DNA of 64,000 nucleotides from Ignavibacteria bacterium (GTDB taxonomy: Bacteria > Bacteroidota > Ignavibacteria > Tepidaquicellales > Tepidaquicellaceae), in the NCBI GenBank assembly GCA_036262055.1, contig DATAJP010000003.1:1-64000 (forward strand), read 5' to 3'. The notes under the pieces were generated by a model. The model had not been told where the DNA came from. It ran no database searches and saw only the letters and a program-made list of their open reading frames with translations. Every line of letters starts with the position of its first letter. Positions within the stretch are counted from its first letter, which is position 1. Position numbers and translations under genes: made by a program. Positions 17,298 through 25,057 of this stretch are shown one piece after another.

Positions 17298-17446
17298 TTA
17301 GTGTCTTTTGAAATATTGAATCTCGCGTTCGTGCTTCTTTGCGGCTTCTAATGAATCAAACGTTCCGAGATTTCTTCTTTTATTTGTCTTCGGATTTTTT
17401 TTATAGAATAAATCCTGTACTTACCGGATTTTAATTTTCTAATCAT
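17298..17446 (-). pseudogene. Small conserved gene with a frameshift at an A8 run (pseudogene or -1 frameshifting)
   Basis: From the minus-strand ATG (17446-17444) one frame reads MIRKLKSGKYRIYS. The -1 frame then continues KKNPKTNKRRNLGTFDSLEA and ends AKKHEREIQYFKRH. Together they make one protein of about 49 residues that matches a widespread small family of unknown function (start 'MvRKLkSGeYrlYS', end 'HEReVQYFKRH'). The join falls in a run of eight A (T on the plus strand, 17395-17402). In the upstream frame this run gives A AAA AAA, a perfect -1 slippery heptamer. It is therefore either a one-base loss (mutation or sequencing error) or programmed frameshifting. No Shine-Dalgarno is seen; a hairpin abuts the start codon. 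Confidence 0.75.
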
Positions 17447-17484
17447 AAACGGGTGTTTAAAGATTTAAACACCCGTTTTTTTAT
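17447..17484 (+). terminator. Rho-independent terminator (plus strand)
   Basis: A stem AAACGGGTGTTTAAA / TTTAAACACCCGTTT with a 2-base loop is followed by a T-run. It would end plus-strand transcription from the PhnB-like operon. The same hairpin forms the immediate upstream region of the minus-strand small gene. Confidence 0.85.
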
Positions 17485-17570
17485 TAAAGTTTTTAACTTA
17501 ATTTCATAATTGGAATTAAAAAAGCTTATTATTAAGTTATATTTTAAAAATCCCCATAAATATTAACCTT

Positions 17571-18467
17571 GTGAAAAAAATACTGATATTTTTTTTATTT
17601 TTTTTCATATCGTGTAACAAATCTACGCAAGTTTCTGAAACACCGCGCATTAAAGTAAAGGATGATTTAGGAGAAGAAATTTCATTTGATACTCTGCCTA
17701 AAAAAATTATTTCACTTGCGCCAAATATTACCGAGTCAATTTATTTTATTGATGCAGACAGTCTGCTTGTTGGTGTCACGGACTTTTGTGATTATCCTCC
17801 GCAAGTTTCATCAAAAACAAAATTGGGCGGATACACAAATCCGAATTATGAAATGATTACAGCATTGAAGCCGGATTTAATTTTGTTGACAGTTGAAGAA
17901 ACCTCACGCCCGCTTTATAAAGCTTTATCAGATTTGGGTTTTAAACTTATGGTGCATAATCCAAGGACTTTTGATGACATAATCAGAATGATAGACGCTC
18001 ATGGTCAGGCAACGGGAAAAGATGAGTCAACAAAACATCTTACCGATTCGCTTATAAATCTGAAATCCCAAATTATTAATGACAACAATAAAAATCCGCT
18101 GCAGGATAAAAATGTTTTTATTGTTGTTGGTGTAAATCCTTTGATGACCGCAAATAAAAATACTTTTCTGAATGAGATTACCGGTCTTGCGGGATTAAAA
18201 AATATTTATGAGGAGGGAATTGTTCAGTACCCTCAGATTAATTATGAGGATGTAATATCAAAAAATCCCGATTACATTATCTTGCCCGGTGATACTTCTA
18301 ATGTATCAGCAAATGAAAAATATATTACTGAACTCAAATCAAAATTGGGCATAACAAATGCAATAAAAAACGATAGAATTATAATTATCGACGAAAATTT
18401 ATTCTTTCGTCCCGGACCACGCATTTTAGATGCTGTGCAATACATTAAATATAAGCTAAAACAATAA
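17571..18467 (+). CDS. BtuF/FhuD-like ABC transporter substrate-binding lipoprotein
   Basis: This 298-residue protein starts at GTG. The signal ends in 'FISC', giving a probable lipid-anchored Cys15. The class III binding-protein layout is clear: 'VKDDLGEEISFDTLPKKIISLAPNITE' in the first lobe, 'ITALKPDLILL' and 'KNPDYIILPG' in the paired strands, and a final 'RPGPRILDAVQYI'. BtuF-type proteins bind cobalamin, and related ones bind haem or iron chelates; the 'aPniTE' block is most typical of BtuF. No permease or ATPase gene is adjacent, and no cobalamin riboswitch is visible upstream. It could serve the putative BtuG-type surface system at 1-1549. Confidence 0.8.
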   Translation: MKKILIFFLFFFISCNKSTQVSETPRIKVKDDLGEEISFDTLPKKIISLAPNITESIYFIDADSLLVGVTDFCDYPPQVSSKTKLGGYTNPNYEMITALKPDLILLTVEETSRPLYKALSDLGFKLMVHNPRTFDDIIRMIDAHGQATGKDESTKHLTDSLINLKSQIINDNNKNPLQDKNVFIVVGVNPLMTANKNTFLNEITGLAGLKNIYEEGIVQYPQINYEDVISKNPDYIILPGDTSNVSANEKYITELKSKLGITNAIKNDRIIIIDENLFFRPGPRILDAVQYIKYKLKQ

Positions 18468-18563
18468 TATAGTATCCAAACTATTAGTAAATTTGTTAAG
18501 AATTGCTACCTATCTAAGTTCGTTAAAAATCAATATATTACATAACAGGGATTAAACATATTT

Positions 18564-18580
18564 TTGGCACGGTTTATGCA
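18564..18580 (+). promoter_or_regulatory. Sigma-54 (-24/-12) promoter for the nfrA-like operon
   Basis: TTGGCACGGTTTATGCA matches the sigma-54 consensus (YTGGCACGNNNNTTGCW) at every fixed position except one, with the required 10 bases between GG and GC. It lies 27 bases before the ATG at 18608, so transcription would start near 18591. It implies an enhancer-binding activator encoded outside the window. Confidence 0.85.
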
Positions 18581-18607
18581 TTAAATAACCCGAAAGTTTA
18601 AAAAATT

Positions 18608-20248
18608 ATGAAAACCCTGGAAAAAAACATAACTAAAAGCTTTAAAATCAAAACAAGCATCTTAATATTGCTTTTTACGGTAGCTTTCGCAAACATTGCA
18701 CTTTCACAAAGCGACCCTGACCTTGAAAGAGGTTATCAATTGCTGAATGAAGGTAACAATTCGGAAGCAGCAATAGTTTTTGAAGAATATGTGACAAGAA
18801 ATCCCGGAGAAATTAAAATCATTCTCCAGCTTGCTTACATACACAAGAATCTCGGAAACAATGGTGTTGCGAAAAAATATTTCGAGTATGTTGTGAACAA
18901 CTCACCTAATACTGATGACATTGCAGCAGCCAGAACGGAACTCGATATGATGAATTCAACCGGTTCCAATCCAACAATCAGCCGACTTGACGAAGCATAT
19001 AATCTTTTCAATGCAGGCAAGGTAAATGAAGCGGCTGTTATATTCGAAGAGCAGGTAAGAAATAATCCAAGCGATACAAAGACTATGCTTCAGCTGGGCT
19101 ATATTTACAAAAGCAAAGGTGATTATACTAAAGCTCTTGAGTATTTTAACAAAGTATACGGTGCATCATTAAAATCAGATGAATTGAAAATTGCAACAAC
19201 CGAAATAGCTGACATAAATACAATTTTAAATCCAAAGACACAGACTACTATTACGGGAACGACACCGGTTTATTCTTCAAGCATCGGAAATGATAATCTC
19301 AACAAAGCATATACATTATTAAACCAGGGCTTTAAAGATGCGGCAATTCCTTACTTTGAACAATATTTAATTTCTAATCCAAACGATACGAAAGTTCAGA
19401 TGCAGTTAGCATATTTATATTATGACGTTCAGCAGTATACACGAGCTAAAGAGAGATTCCAGTATGTTGCTAACAATTCTGCAAGTATGGAAGAAAAAAA
19501 CCAGGCAAACAGTTCTATAACAACAATAAACAATATGAGAAGCGGTTCAGGCATTCCGCAGACCGTTGATATATATTTTTATAATATTTACGATACATAT
19601 CAGAAGAATTATATATCAAACTTTCTTGGTAAATACGGATTCGGTGTAGCTAAAAATCTTAATATGGGTATTTATGTAGATGCGTTTTTGGACAGCCGTT
19701 CAACTGCGCAGAATATTCTGAATGACAGATATGTTGAGGCAGGCGGTTATGTGAGATATTCGATAACTTCTTATATGTCTTTCGAGGTCCGCGCAGGATA
19801 TGTAAGACAAATTGACCGTGAAAAGAACAGCTTTAACTTTAAACCGATTTTATCTTTTGGAAATACTTTCGGAAGTGCTCCAACATTCTTAAACCCCGGT
19901 ATAACGAAGAAAGAATATTTATACCTGCAGTTTTATGGTGCAATCTTGTATGATTACAAGTTCAGAAATATGTTTGGTCAGGGATATTTAAAAGAAGGAT
20001 TAAGGTTTATGATGGGTGGATATTCAAATTTTGAATTTTATTTAAGACAACAAGGTAATGTAGATTCACAGAATTTACCTTATAATAATTATATAGAATT
20101 TGCAGGCGGAGTTGGTTTCCAGCCTAACATAAAATATTTTCCTACTTTGTTCGCTGAGGCAACAAATAAAATTTATTTCTCACAGGAATCACAAAATACG
20201 TTCCAATTTAGAGTGGGATTTTTACTGGGATATTTCTCCCAGTTTTAA
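18608..20248 (+). CDS. nfrA: NfrA-like outer-membrane protein: TPR domain plus C-terminal barrel
   Basis: This 546-residue protein has a long signal sequence (about 1-33, 'NIALSQ'). Residues 37-310 hold three TPR blocks, each with 'A..lf.eG...eAa..FE..v..nP.d.k..lqLay' spacing and separated by low-complexity linkers. Residues 320-546 are rich in alternating aromatic strands ('EAGGYVRYSI', 'YLQFYGAILYDYKF', 'FQFRVGFLLGYFSQF'), ending in an aromatic residue as outer-membrane barrels do. This order matches NfrA, the outer-membrane channel that exports the N4-receptor polysaccharide in E. coli, although it is shorter. It lies 22 bases upstream of the NfrB-like gene and behind a sigma-54 promoter. 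The symbol rests mainly on architecture and neighbours. Confidence 0.7.
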   Translation: MKTLEKNITKSFKIKTSILILLFTVAFANIALSQSDPDLERGYQLLNEGNNSEAAIVFEEYVTRNPGEIKIILQLAYIHKNLGNNGVAKKYFEYVVNNSPNTDDIAAARTELDMMNSTGSNPTISRLDEAYNLFNAGKVNEAAVIFEEQVRNNPSDTKTMLQLGYIYKSKGDYTKALEYFNKVYGASLKSDELKIATTEIADINTILNPKTQTTITGTTPVYSSSIGNDNLNKAYTLLNQGFKDAAIPYFEQYLISNPNDTKVQMQLAYLYYDVQQYTRAKERFQYVANNSASMEEKNQANSSITTINNMRSGSGIPQTVDIYFYNIYDTYQKNYISNFLGKYGFGVAKNLNMGIYVDAFLDSRSTAQNILNDRYVEAGGYVRYSITSYMSFEVRAGYVRQIDREKNSFNFKPILSFGNTFGSAPTFLNPGITKKEYLYLQFYGAILYDYKFRNMFGQGYLKEGLRFMMGGYSNFEFYLRQQGNVDSQNLPYNNYIEFAGGVGFQPNIKYFPTLFAEATNKIYFSQESQNTFQFRVGFLLGYFSQF

Positions 20249-20270
20249 AAAAGTTTAATACTAAACTATC

Positions 20271-21719
20271 ATGGTTACAGAAATATTTCACGTAATTCTC
20301 TGGGTAACGGTAGTCCTTCTGGTCGTCAGCGGTATAGACGACCTTTTTATGGACATAATGTTCTGGTTCTACAGAAGAAAATACAAGAGAAACATACCGA
20401 GCTTTTCCGAAATGATTTCAAAGCCGGAAAAATCAATCGCCATTATGATTGGTGCATGGCACGAAGATAAGGTAATCGGACGAACTCTGACTATTGCTCT
20501 CAAGAAGATGCGTTATCAGAATTATAAGTTCTTTCTTGCGGTATATCCGAATGACCTTAAAACAGTAAAAGTTGTTAGAGAAATGGCAAGAAAAGACCAG
20601 CGGGTTGTTCTTTGTTTGAATCCGCAGGACGGTCCTACAACAAAAGCCGATAATCTTAACAACGCTTTTACTTGCGTGAAGGAATATGAAAAGCAATTCG
20701 GCGAGTTTGATATTATCTTAATCCATGATGCGGAAGATTTTATACATCCGCTATCACTAAAGCTTTTTAATTATCTTATTATGTATAAAGGTAATTATGC
20801 CGTTCAGGTGCCTGTTATCCCGATTAAATCGCGTTTAGGAAAGATGTTTCACAGAACCATGTGTGACGCGTTTGCGGAACTGCACACAAAAGATATGATT
20901 GTTCGCCAGACAATTGGTTCTTATATACCGTTTGCAGGAACGGGTATGGCTTTTAACAGAAAAGCATTCCATTATCTTGAGTCACAGTCTCTTGAAACAG
21001 AAAAGAAAATTGAAGCACGCAGAAAAGCTATGGGCATCAAAGGACCTGTTACCGGTTCAAACATTATGAAATATTATTCTGATGATGAACAGGAAGAAAT
21101 CAGCAAGCTAAATGAAAGTAAAGAGTTTCAGGAAGAAGACCCGTATCCGCAATATGAAGATATTCCGATTCCGGGATATGACGATCCTGAAAAAAGCAAA
21201 AACGATAAAAGCTCATCACCTGTCAGAATGATGAGTGTCCTTATCCTTGCAATGATATTCTTAGGTAGTATGTTTGTGCTGTTTGTAAATAATGCAACTA
21301 CAAGTCCTTCAAATGACAAAAATATAATTCCGGGTACTGCAGCGGTATTAAAAGGTCAGCAGGGTTCAAAACAAACCGGAAAGGTTATTAATAATCATCT
21401 TGTCAGTAATTCCAATGTTACGGCTTCATCGGGTGATATTATGAATTTCGATATTAATAATATTGCTAAAAGAAATCCTGATGTTAACTTAAACATTGTT
21501 ATTGACGAATATAAAGACGGAACGATTAGAATTCAAGAATCTGCTTTTGGAAGTATTGAGCAGGCGAACGCAAGACTTGGCGTAATAAAAAATTACGCAA
21601 AAAGTAATAAGGTACTGATTTCACAAGGAAATAATTCATATAGAATTATTATCGGTGACTTTAAAACCATTGATGAAGCTAAGACAATGGCACAGAAATT
21701 GCGAAAAACTATAAAGTGA
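20271..21719 (+). CDS. nfrB: NfrB-like glycosyltransferase, N-terminal half, fused to TM + SPOR domain
   Basis: Residues 1-235 follow E. coli NfrB closely: N-terminal membrane region with 'SGIDDLFMDIMFW', 'IMIGAWHEDKVIG' (58-70), 'VYPNDLKTVKVV' (91-102), 'GPTTKADNLN' (121-130), the catalytic DXD-type 'IHDAEDFIHP' (151-160) and 'AGTGMAFNRKAF' (222-233). The protein then leaves the family. An acidic linker (240-315), one transmembrane helix (319-341) and a SPOR domain (about 407-482, 'GDFKTIDEAKTMAQKL') follow. The missing acceptor-side motifs lie in the next gene, 16 bases downstream. Topology is consistent: catalytic half in the cytosol, SPOR in the periplasm, where such domains bind denuded septal peptidoglycan. 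It is part of a split enzyme, if functional. Confidence 0.85.
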   Translation: MVTEIFHVILWVTVVLLVVSGIDDLFMDIMFWFYRRKYKRNIPSFSEMISKPEKSIAIMIGAWHEDKVIGRTLTIALKKMRYQNYKFFLAVYPNDLKTVKVVREMARKDQRVVLCLNPQDGPTTKADNLNNAFTCVKEYEKQFGEFDIILIHDAEDFIHPLSLKLFNYLIMYKGNYAVQVPVIPIKSRLGKMFHRTMCDAFAELHTKDMIVRQTIGSYIPFAGTGMAFNRKAFHYLESQSLETEKKIEARRKAMGIKGPVTGSNIMKYYSDDEQEEISKLNESKEFQEEDPYPQYEDIPIPGYDDPEKSKNDKSSSPVRMMSVLILAMIFLGSMFVLFVNNATTSPSNDKNIIPGTAAVLKGQQGSKQTGKVINNHLVSNSNVTASSGDIMNFDINNIAKRNPDVNLNIVIDEYKDGTIRIQESAFGSIEQANARLGVIKNYAKSNKVLISQGNNSYRIIIGDFKTIDEAKTMAQKLRKTIK

Positions 21720-21735
21720 ATTTAAAAACAATAAA

Positions 21736-23628
21736 ATGAGCAGCTATCAAATTACGGACATAGAAATTGCACAGAGCAGCGTTGACTTGCTCAGGAAGCA
21801 CGTAAGGCAGCACAATGGTCATGTCCTCGCAAAGATTGACCAGGCAATAAACTGGAACGGTCTTATTGCTCCCATCGAAGATACTGTGAAAGATGCCGCG
21901 GAACTGGATAAGTCTTTTGACCTTAAGCTTTTGGTAAAGTCTCTTGTATTAAAAGAACTTTATGGATTGGGCGAGTTTCCTTTTGAGAATGAAGTTGCCG
22001 ACAGAAAAAGCTTTCAGAAGTTTTTGAATCTTGAGTATGGTGACGTTGTACCGTCAAACGAATTGCTTGATGAGTATCATGATTATTTAAAGATGGCAGG
22101 GAAGTATGATAATATGTTCGACAGGTTCTTTAAGCAATTGATAGATGCCGACATAATTCCTGAAAACGATTTATTCGTCGATGAGACAACAGTAGAAACA
22201 GAAACGGTTAAAGAAAACGTCAAAGAAAATGACTTTGATATTCCGCTTCTTTCTGAAGAAATTAACGAACCTAAGTCAAATCTTTCTGTTGAAGATATGA
22301 TTAAGGAAATTGAGGATAGAGTTAAAAACATATACGAAAAAAAATCTCCAGAAGAAAAGAAAATTTTTGAAAAAACCGGACTTGTTTTTGAAAAACAACA
22401 GGAAGAAATTGTAAAAGCACCTTCCGCTGAAAAGAAACAAAAAGTCGAAGTAAAACTAAAAGAACCGGTAAAACAAGAAGAAAAGAAACCGACTGTTGCA
22501 GGACGAGTAGAACAAACTAAAAAAGAAGCACAACAAAAATCAAAAAATATTTATGATAAACTTTCTTCCATAGATGATAAAATAAAATCTTTAAACTCAA
22601 CTGCTGAAGATACAACTTCGGATATTTCTGAAATTCAGCAGCAGCTTTCAGAACAAATTGAACAATTTGCCAAAACTGAAACAAAAGTTGAAGAGACAAC
22701 CCAACAGGTTAAACAAAGCCAGGATGACTTATACAAAAAATTATTTGAGTCATTTTATAATCAGTTAAAAGAAAATAAATTAATATCCGATACGACTGAA
22801 TTAGTAGTACCAGGACTGGAAAAAGAAAAAGTTACTGAAACCAAGATAACTGAAACTATAGAAAAGAAAGAGGAGAAAGTCGAAGAGAAGCCAATGATTT
22901 CTCCGGACTTCATTGAAGAGCAGAGAACCGTTGAATCTACAGGACAAACAGTTCCGGTTGTCATGCGTCCTAAAAAACGTGAAATTAACCTTAAGGAAAA
23001 GAAGAAATATCCGATATTTAACGATGCTAACTTAACGGAAGATTATGAGCTTGGTTTAAGATTCTATAAGCTTGGCTTTAAAACATCATTTGTAAACTTA
23101 AAGACAGACAGAGAGCACGGAAACACAAGAATTGCAACAGGTGAATACTTCCCTAATACATTCTGGGGTTCAGTAAAACAGCGTTCAAGATGGTTAGCCG
23201 GAATAGTTTTCCAGAATTGGAAAATTCACGGATGGGGCGGTTCAATGAAAACGAAATATTTCTTACTGAGAGACAGAAAATCGATTCTCAGCTTCGTCGG
23301 AACTGCGTTATCTTACTTATGTCTGATATACTTCATAGTTTACGCTGTAACACTTGCGCTGGGATACTCTAGCCCTATGCTGAAGCCGATAGTCGGAACA
23401 ACATCACCACTATGGTATCTGATGCTTGCAGCGACTTTCTTTATGGTAGTAAGGATATTCCACAGATTCGCTTTCACATATAACTGGTATGGATTCAGAT
23501 ATGCATTCTTCAGCATATTCAGAATGATAATCGATAACATAGTCAACTTATTCGCAATGATGAGAGCTGTGAAAGTTTACAGACAAACAAAAGATAAAGT
23601 AGTCTGGGATTCAACTGAGCATTACTAA
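21736..23628 (+). CDS. nfrB: NfrB-like glycosyltransferase, C-terminal half, preceded by IS5-transposase-like DUF772 domain and charged linker
   Basis: This 630-residue protein has three parts. Residues 14-150 resemble the DUF772 N-terminal region of IS5-type transposases ('HVLAKIDQAINW', 'LLVKSLVLKELYGLGEFPFENEV', 'FQKFLNLEYGDVVPSNELLDEY', 'NDLFVDETTVE'). The rest of the DDE catalytic domain is missing. Residues 155-420 are a Lys/Glu-rich linker with coiled-coil stretches. Residues 425-630 resume NfrB: 'NLTEDYELGLRF' (432-443), 'EYFPNTFWGSVKQRSRWLAGIVFQ' (from 470, with the QXXRW motif), 'RDRKSILSF' and three to four transmembrane helices, ending 'VVWDSTEHY'. In E. coli NfrB a c-di-GMP-binding MshEN domain follows this point; here it is absent. 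The protein needs the upstream half for catalysis. Confidence 0.8.
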   Translation: MSSYQITDIEIAQSSVDLLRKHVRQHNGHVLAKIDQAINWNGLIAPIEDTVKDAAELDKSFDLKLLVKSLVLKELYGLGEFPFENEVADRKSFQKFLNLEYGDVVPSNELLDEYHDYLKMAGKYDNMFDRFFKQLIDADIIPENDLFVDETTVETETVKENVKENDFDIPLLSEEINEPKSNLSVEDMIKEIEDRVKNIYEKKSPEEKKIFEKTGLVFEKQQEEIVKAPSAEKKQKVEVKLKEPVKQEEKKPTVAGRVEQTKKEAQQKSKNIYDKLSSIDDKIKSLNSTAEDTTSDISEIQQQLSEQIEQFAKTETKVEETTQQVKQSQDDLYKKLFESFYNQLKENKLISDTTELVVPGLEKEKVTETKITETIEKKEEKVEEKPMISPDFIEEQRTVESTGQTVPVVMRPKKREINLKEKKKYPIFNDANLTEDYELGLRFYKLGFKTSFVNLKTDREHGNTRIATGEYFPNTFWGSVKQRSRWLAGIVFQNWKIHGWGGSMKTKYFLLRDRKSILSFVGTALSYLCLIYFIVYAVTLALGYSSPMLKPIVGTTSPLWYLMLAATFFMVVRIFHRFAFTYNWYGFRYAFFSIFRMIIDNIVNLFAMMRAVKVYRQTKDKVVWDSTEHY

Positions 23629-23668
23629 AATTAATAAATTTTTTATCCTTCATACTTGCTTAAAAATA

Positions 23669-23708
23669 AATCCTGCTCTGATAAAAGTCAGAGCGGGATT
23701 TTCTTTTT
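23669..23708 (+). terminator. Rho-independent terminator after the split nfrB genes
   Basis: Stem AATCCTGCTCTGA / TCAGAGCGGGATT (one G-U pair), then TTCTTTTTTC. It separates the nfr operon from wecB, which has its own promoter. Confidence 0.9.
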
Positions 23709-23743
23709 TCATATCAGCTATCCCCTAAATATCTATAAAAACT

Positions 23744-23760
23744 TTGGCATATAAATTGTA
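23744..23760 (+). promoter_or_regulatory. Candidate sigma-54 promoter for wecB
   Basis: TTGGCATATAAATTGTA has the -24 TTGGCA and a -12 TTGTA (GT instead of GC) at the exact 10-base spacing, 32 bases before the wecB ATG. It is weaker than the element at 18564. The same factor acting on both transcripts would couple precursor supply to polymer synthesis. Confidence 0.6.
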
Positions 23761-23792
23761 ATTAGTATAATAACTGTTAATCAAATTAGTAA

Positions 23793-24941
23793 ATGAAAGA
23801 AAATAACTTAAACCCTGAATCCTTCAAAAACAAAAAGATAGTTCTTATTGTTTTTGGAACACGTCCTGAAATAATAAAACTTTTTGTATTATATAGAATA
23901 CTACAAAAGTCAGATGAATTTTTTCCTGTTCTCGTGAATACATCACAACAGCAAATTTCGGGCGATATATTAAAACATCTGGGAATTACTCCTGAAGTTG
24001 TTTTAAATGAAATTAAAAACAGGTCAACCGACCTTAACCAATTTATTTCACATACATTAAATGAACTTAACTTAGCTTTCACAGATAAGTCAGTAATAAA
24101 GAAAAACGAAGTTGCCGGTGTCATCGTTCAAGGTGATACTACTTCTGCATATTGCGGCGCAATCTGGGGATTTTATAACCAGATTCCGGTATTTCATGTT
24201 GAAGCCGGTTTGAGAACTTTTGACCATTTAAATCCATTCCCTGAAGAGTTCGTGAGAGAATCAATCGGAAGGGCTGCAACAATGAATTTCTGCCCGACTA
24301 ACATCAGCTACGATAACCTTATAAGAGAGGGAATCAAGAGCAACAAATGCTATGTTGTCGGCAACACAGTTAATGATGCAATTATAACATTGATGAATGA
24401 AGGTTTAATTAAAGACAGCGCTTATGAAGGAAACTTCATTTTGAGCACATTGCACAGAAGAGAAAACTGGGGTAATGTTTCTGATTATGCGAAAATTTTA
24501 AATAAAGTTGTTCACGATAACGAAAAGGAAAAATATGTATTACACTTAATACATCCTAATCCTTTGGTAAAAAATAATTTTAACAGTGTATTTGGCGGAA
24601 AGTATCCGGAGAATCTAATTGTTCGAGAGCCTATACATGACTATTTCGAAATGCTTGGTCTGGTAAGAAAAAGCCATACAATCTTAACAGATTCCGGCGG
24701 CTTGCAGGAGGAATCACTCTTTTTCAACGTTCCATGCGGTGTGTTGAGAAAAGTAACCGAAAGACCGGAAGTTCTCGGCAAGAATGCAAAGCTTCTGCCT
24801 TTTGAGGATAATAAAGTGACTGCATTCCTTGATGAGTCTGAAGATTATAGAAATAAAAACTTTGGCAAATTTAATTACACTTATGGCTACGGCAATACAA
24901 GTGAATTGATTTACGAAGCAATGAAAAATTTTTATTCATAG
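23793..24941 (+). CDS. wecB: UDP-N-acetylglucosamine 2-epimerase (non-hydrolysing)
   Basis: WecB interconverts UDP-GlcNAc and UDP-ManNAc in the cytoplasm. The 382-residue length is normal. The conserved residues are present: 'FGTRPEIIKL' (21-30), Asp115 in 'VQGDTTSA', Glu137 in 'HVEAGLRT', Glu151 in 'NPFPEEFVRE', His221 in 'LSTLHRRENWG' and 'TDSGGLQEE'. The normally strict 'RPE' contact is in 'KVTERPE'. In E. coli this enzyme (once named NfrC) is required, with NfrA and NfrB, for the N4-receptor exopolysaccharide, so its place beside the nfr genes is meaningful. It could equally feed other ManNAc-containing envelope glycans. Confidence 0.96.
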   Translation: MKENNLNPESFKNKKIVLIVFGTRPEIIKLFVLYRILQKSDEFFPVLVNTSQQQISGDILKHLGITPEVVLNEIKNRSTDLNQFISHTLNELNLAFTDKSVIKKNEVAGVIVQGDTTSAYCGAIWGFYNQIPVFHVEAGLRTFDHLNPFPEEFVRESIGRAATMNFCPTNISYDNLIREGIKSNKCYVVGNTVNDAIITLMNEGLIKDSAYEGNFILSTLHRRENWGNVSDYAKILNKVVHDNEKEKYVLHLIHPNPLVKNNFNSVFGGKYPENLIVREPIHDYFEMLGLVRKSHTILTDSGGLQEESLFFNVPCGVLRKVTERPEVLGKNAKLLPFEDNKVTAFLDESEDYRNKNFGKFNYTYGYGNTSELIYEAMKNFYS

Positions 24942-24954
24942 ATTTTCATAGCAA

Positions 24955-24990
24955 AAAGCCGGCTATCCCTTGAGAAAGGATACCGGCTTT
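24955..24990 (+). terminator. Hairpin terminator after wecB
   Basis: AAAGCCGGCTATCC pairs with GGATACCGGCTTT, with one bulged base. The following T-run is weak (GAATTTT). Confidence 0.75.
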
Positions 24991-25057
24991 GAATTTTGAA
25001 TAAAGAAGTAAATTCCTGAGGAGACAGGAATGAAAAGGTAGGCGATAAGGAGAAACG

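Noticed and set aside
17298-17570. Possible cobalamin riboswitch upstream of the BtuF-like gene
   Set aside because: The spacer is filled by the small frameshifted gene, a terminator hairpin and AT-rich sequence. No B12-box-like or multi-stem structure was found.
20998-23000. Target-site duplication (GAAAAGAA) at the two ends of the sequence inserted in nfrB
   Set aside because: The match is short, purine-rich and of low complexity, and occurs often in this AT-rich coding sequence.
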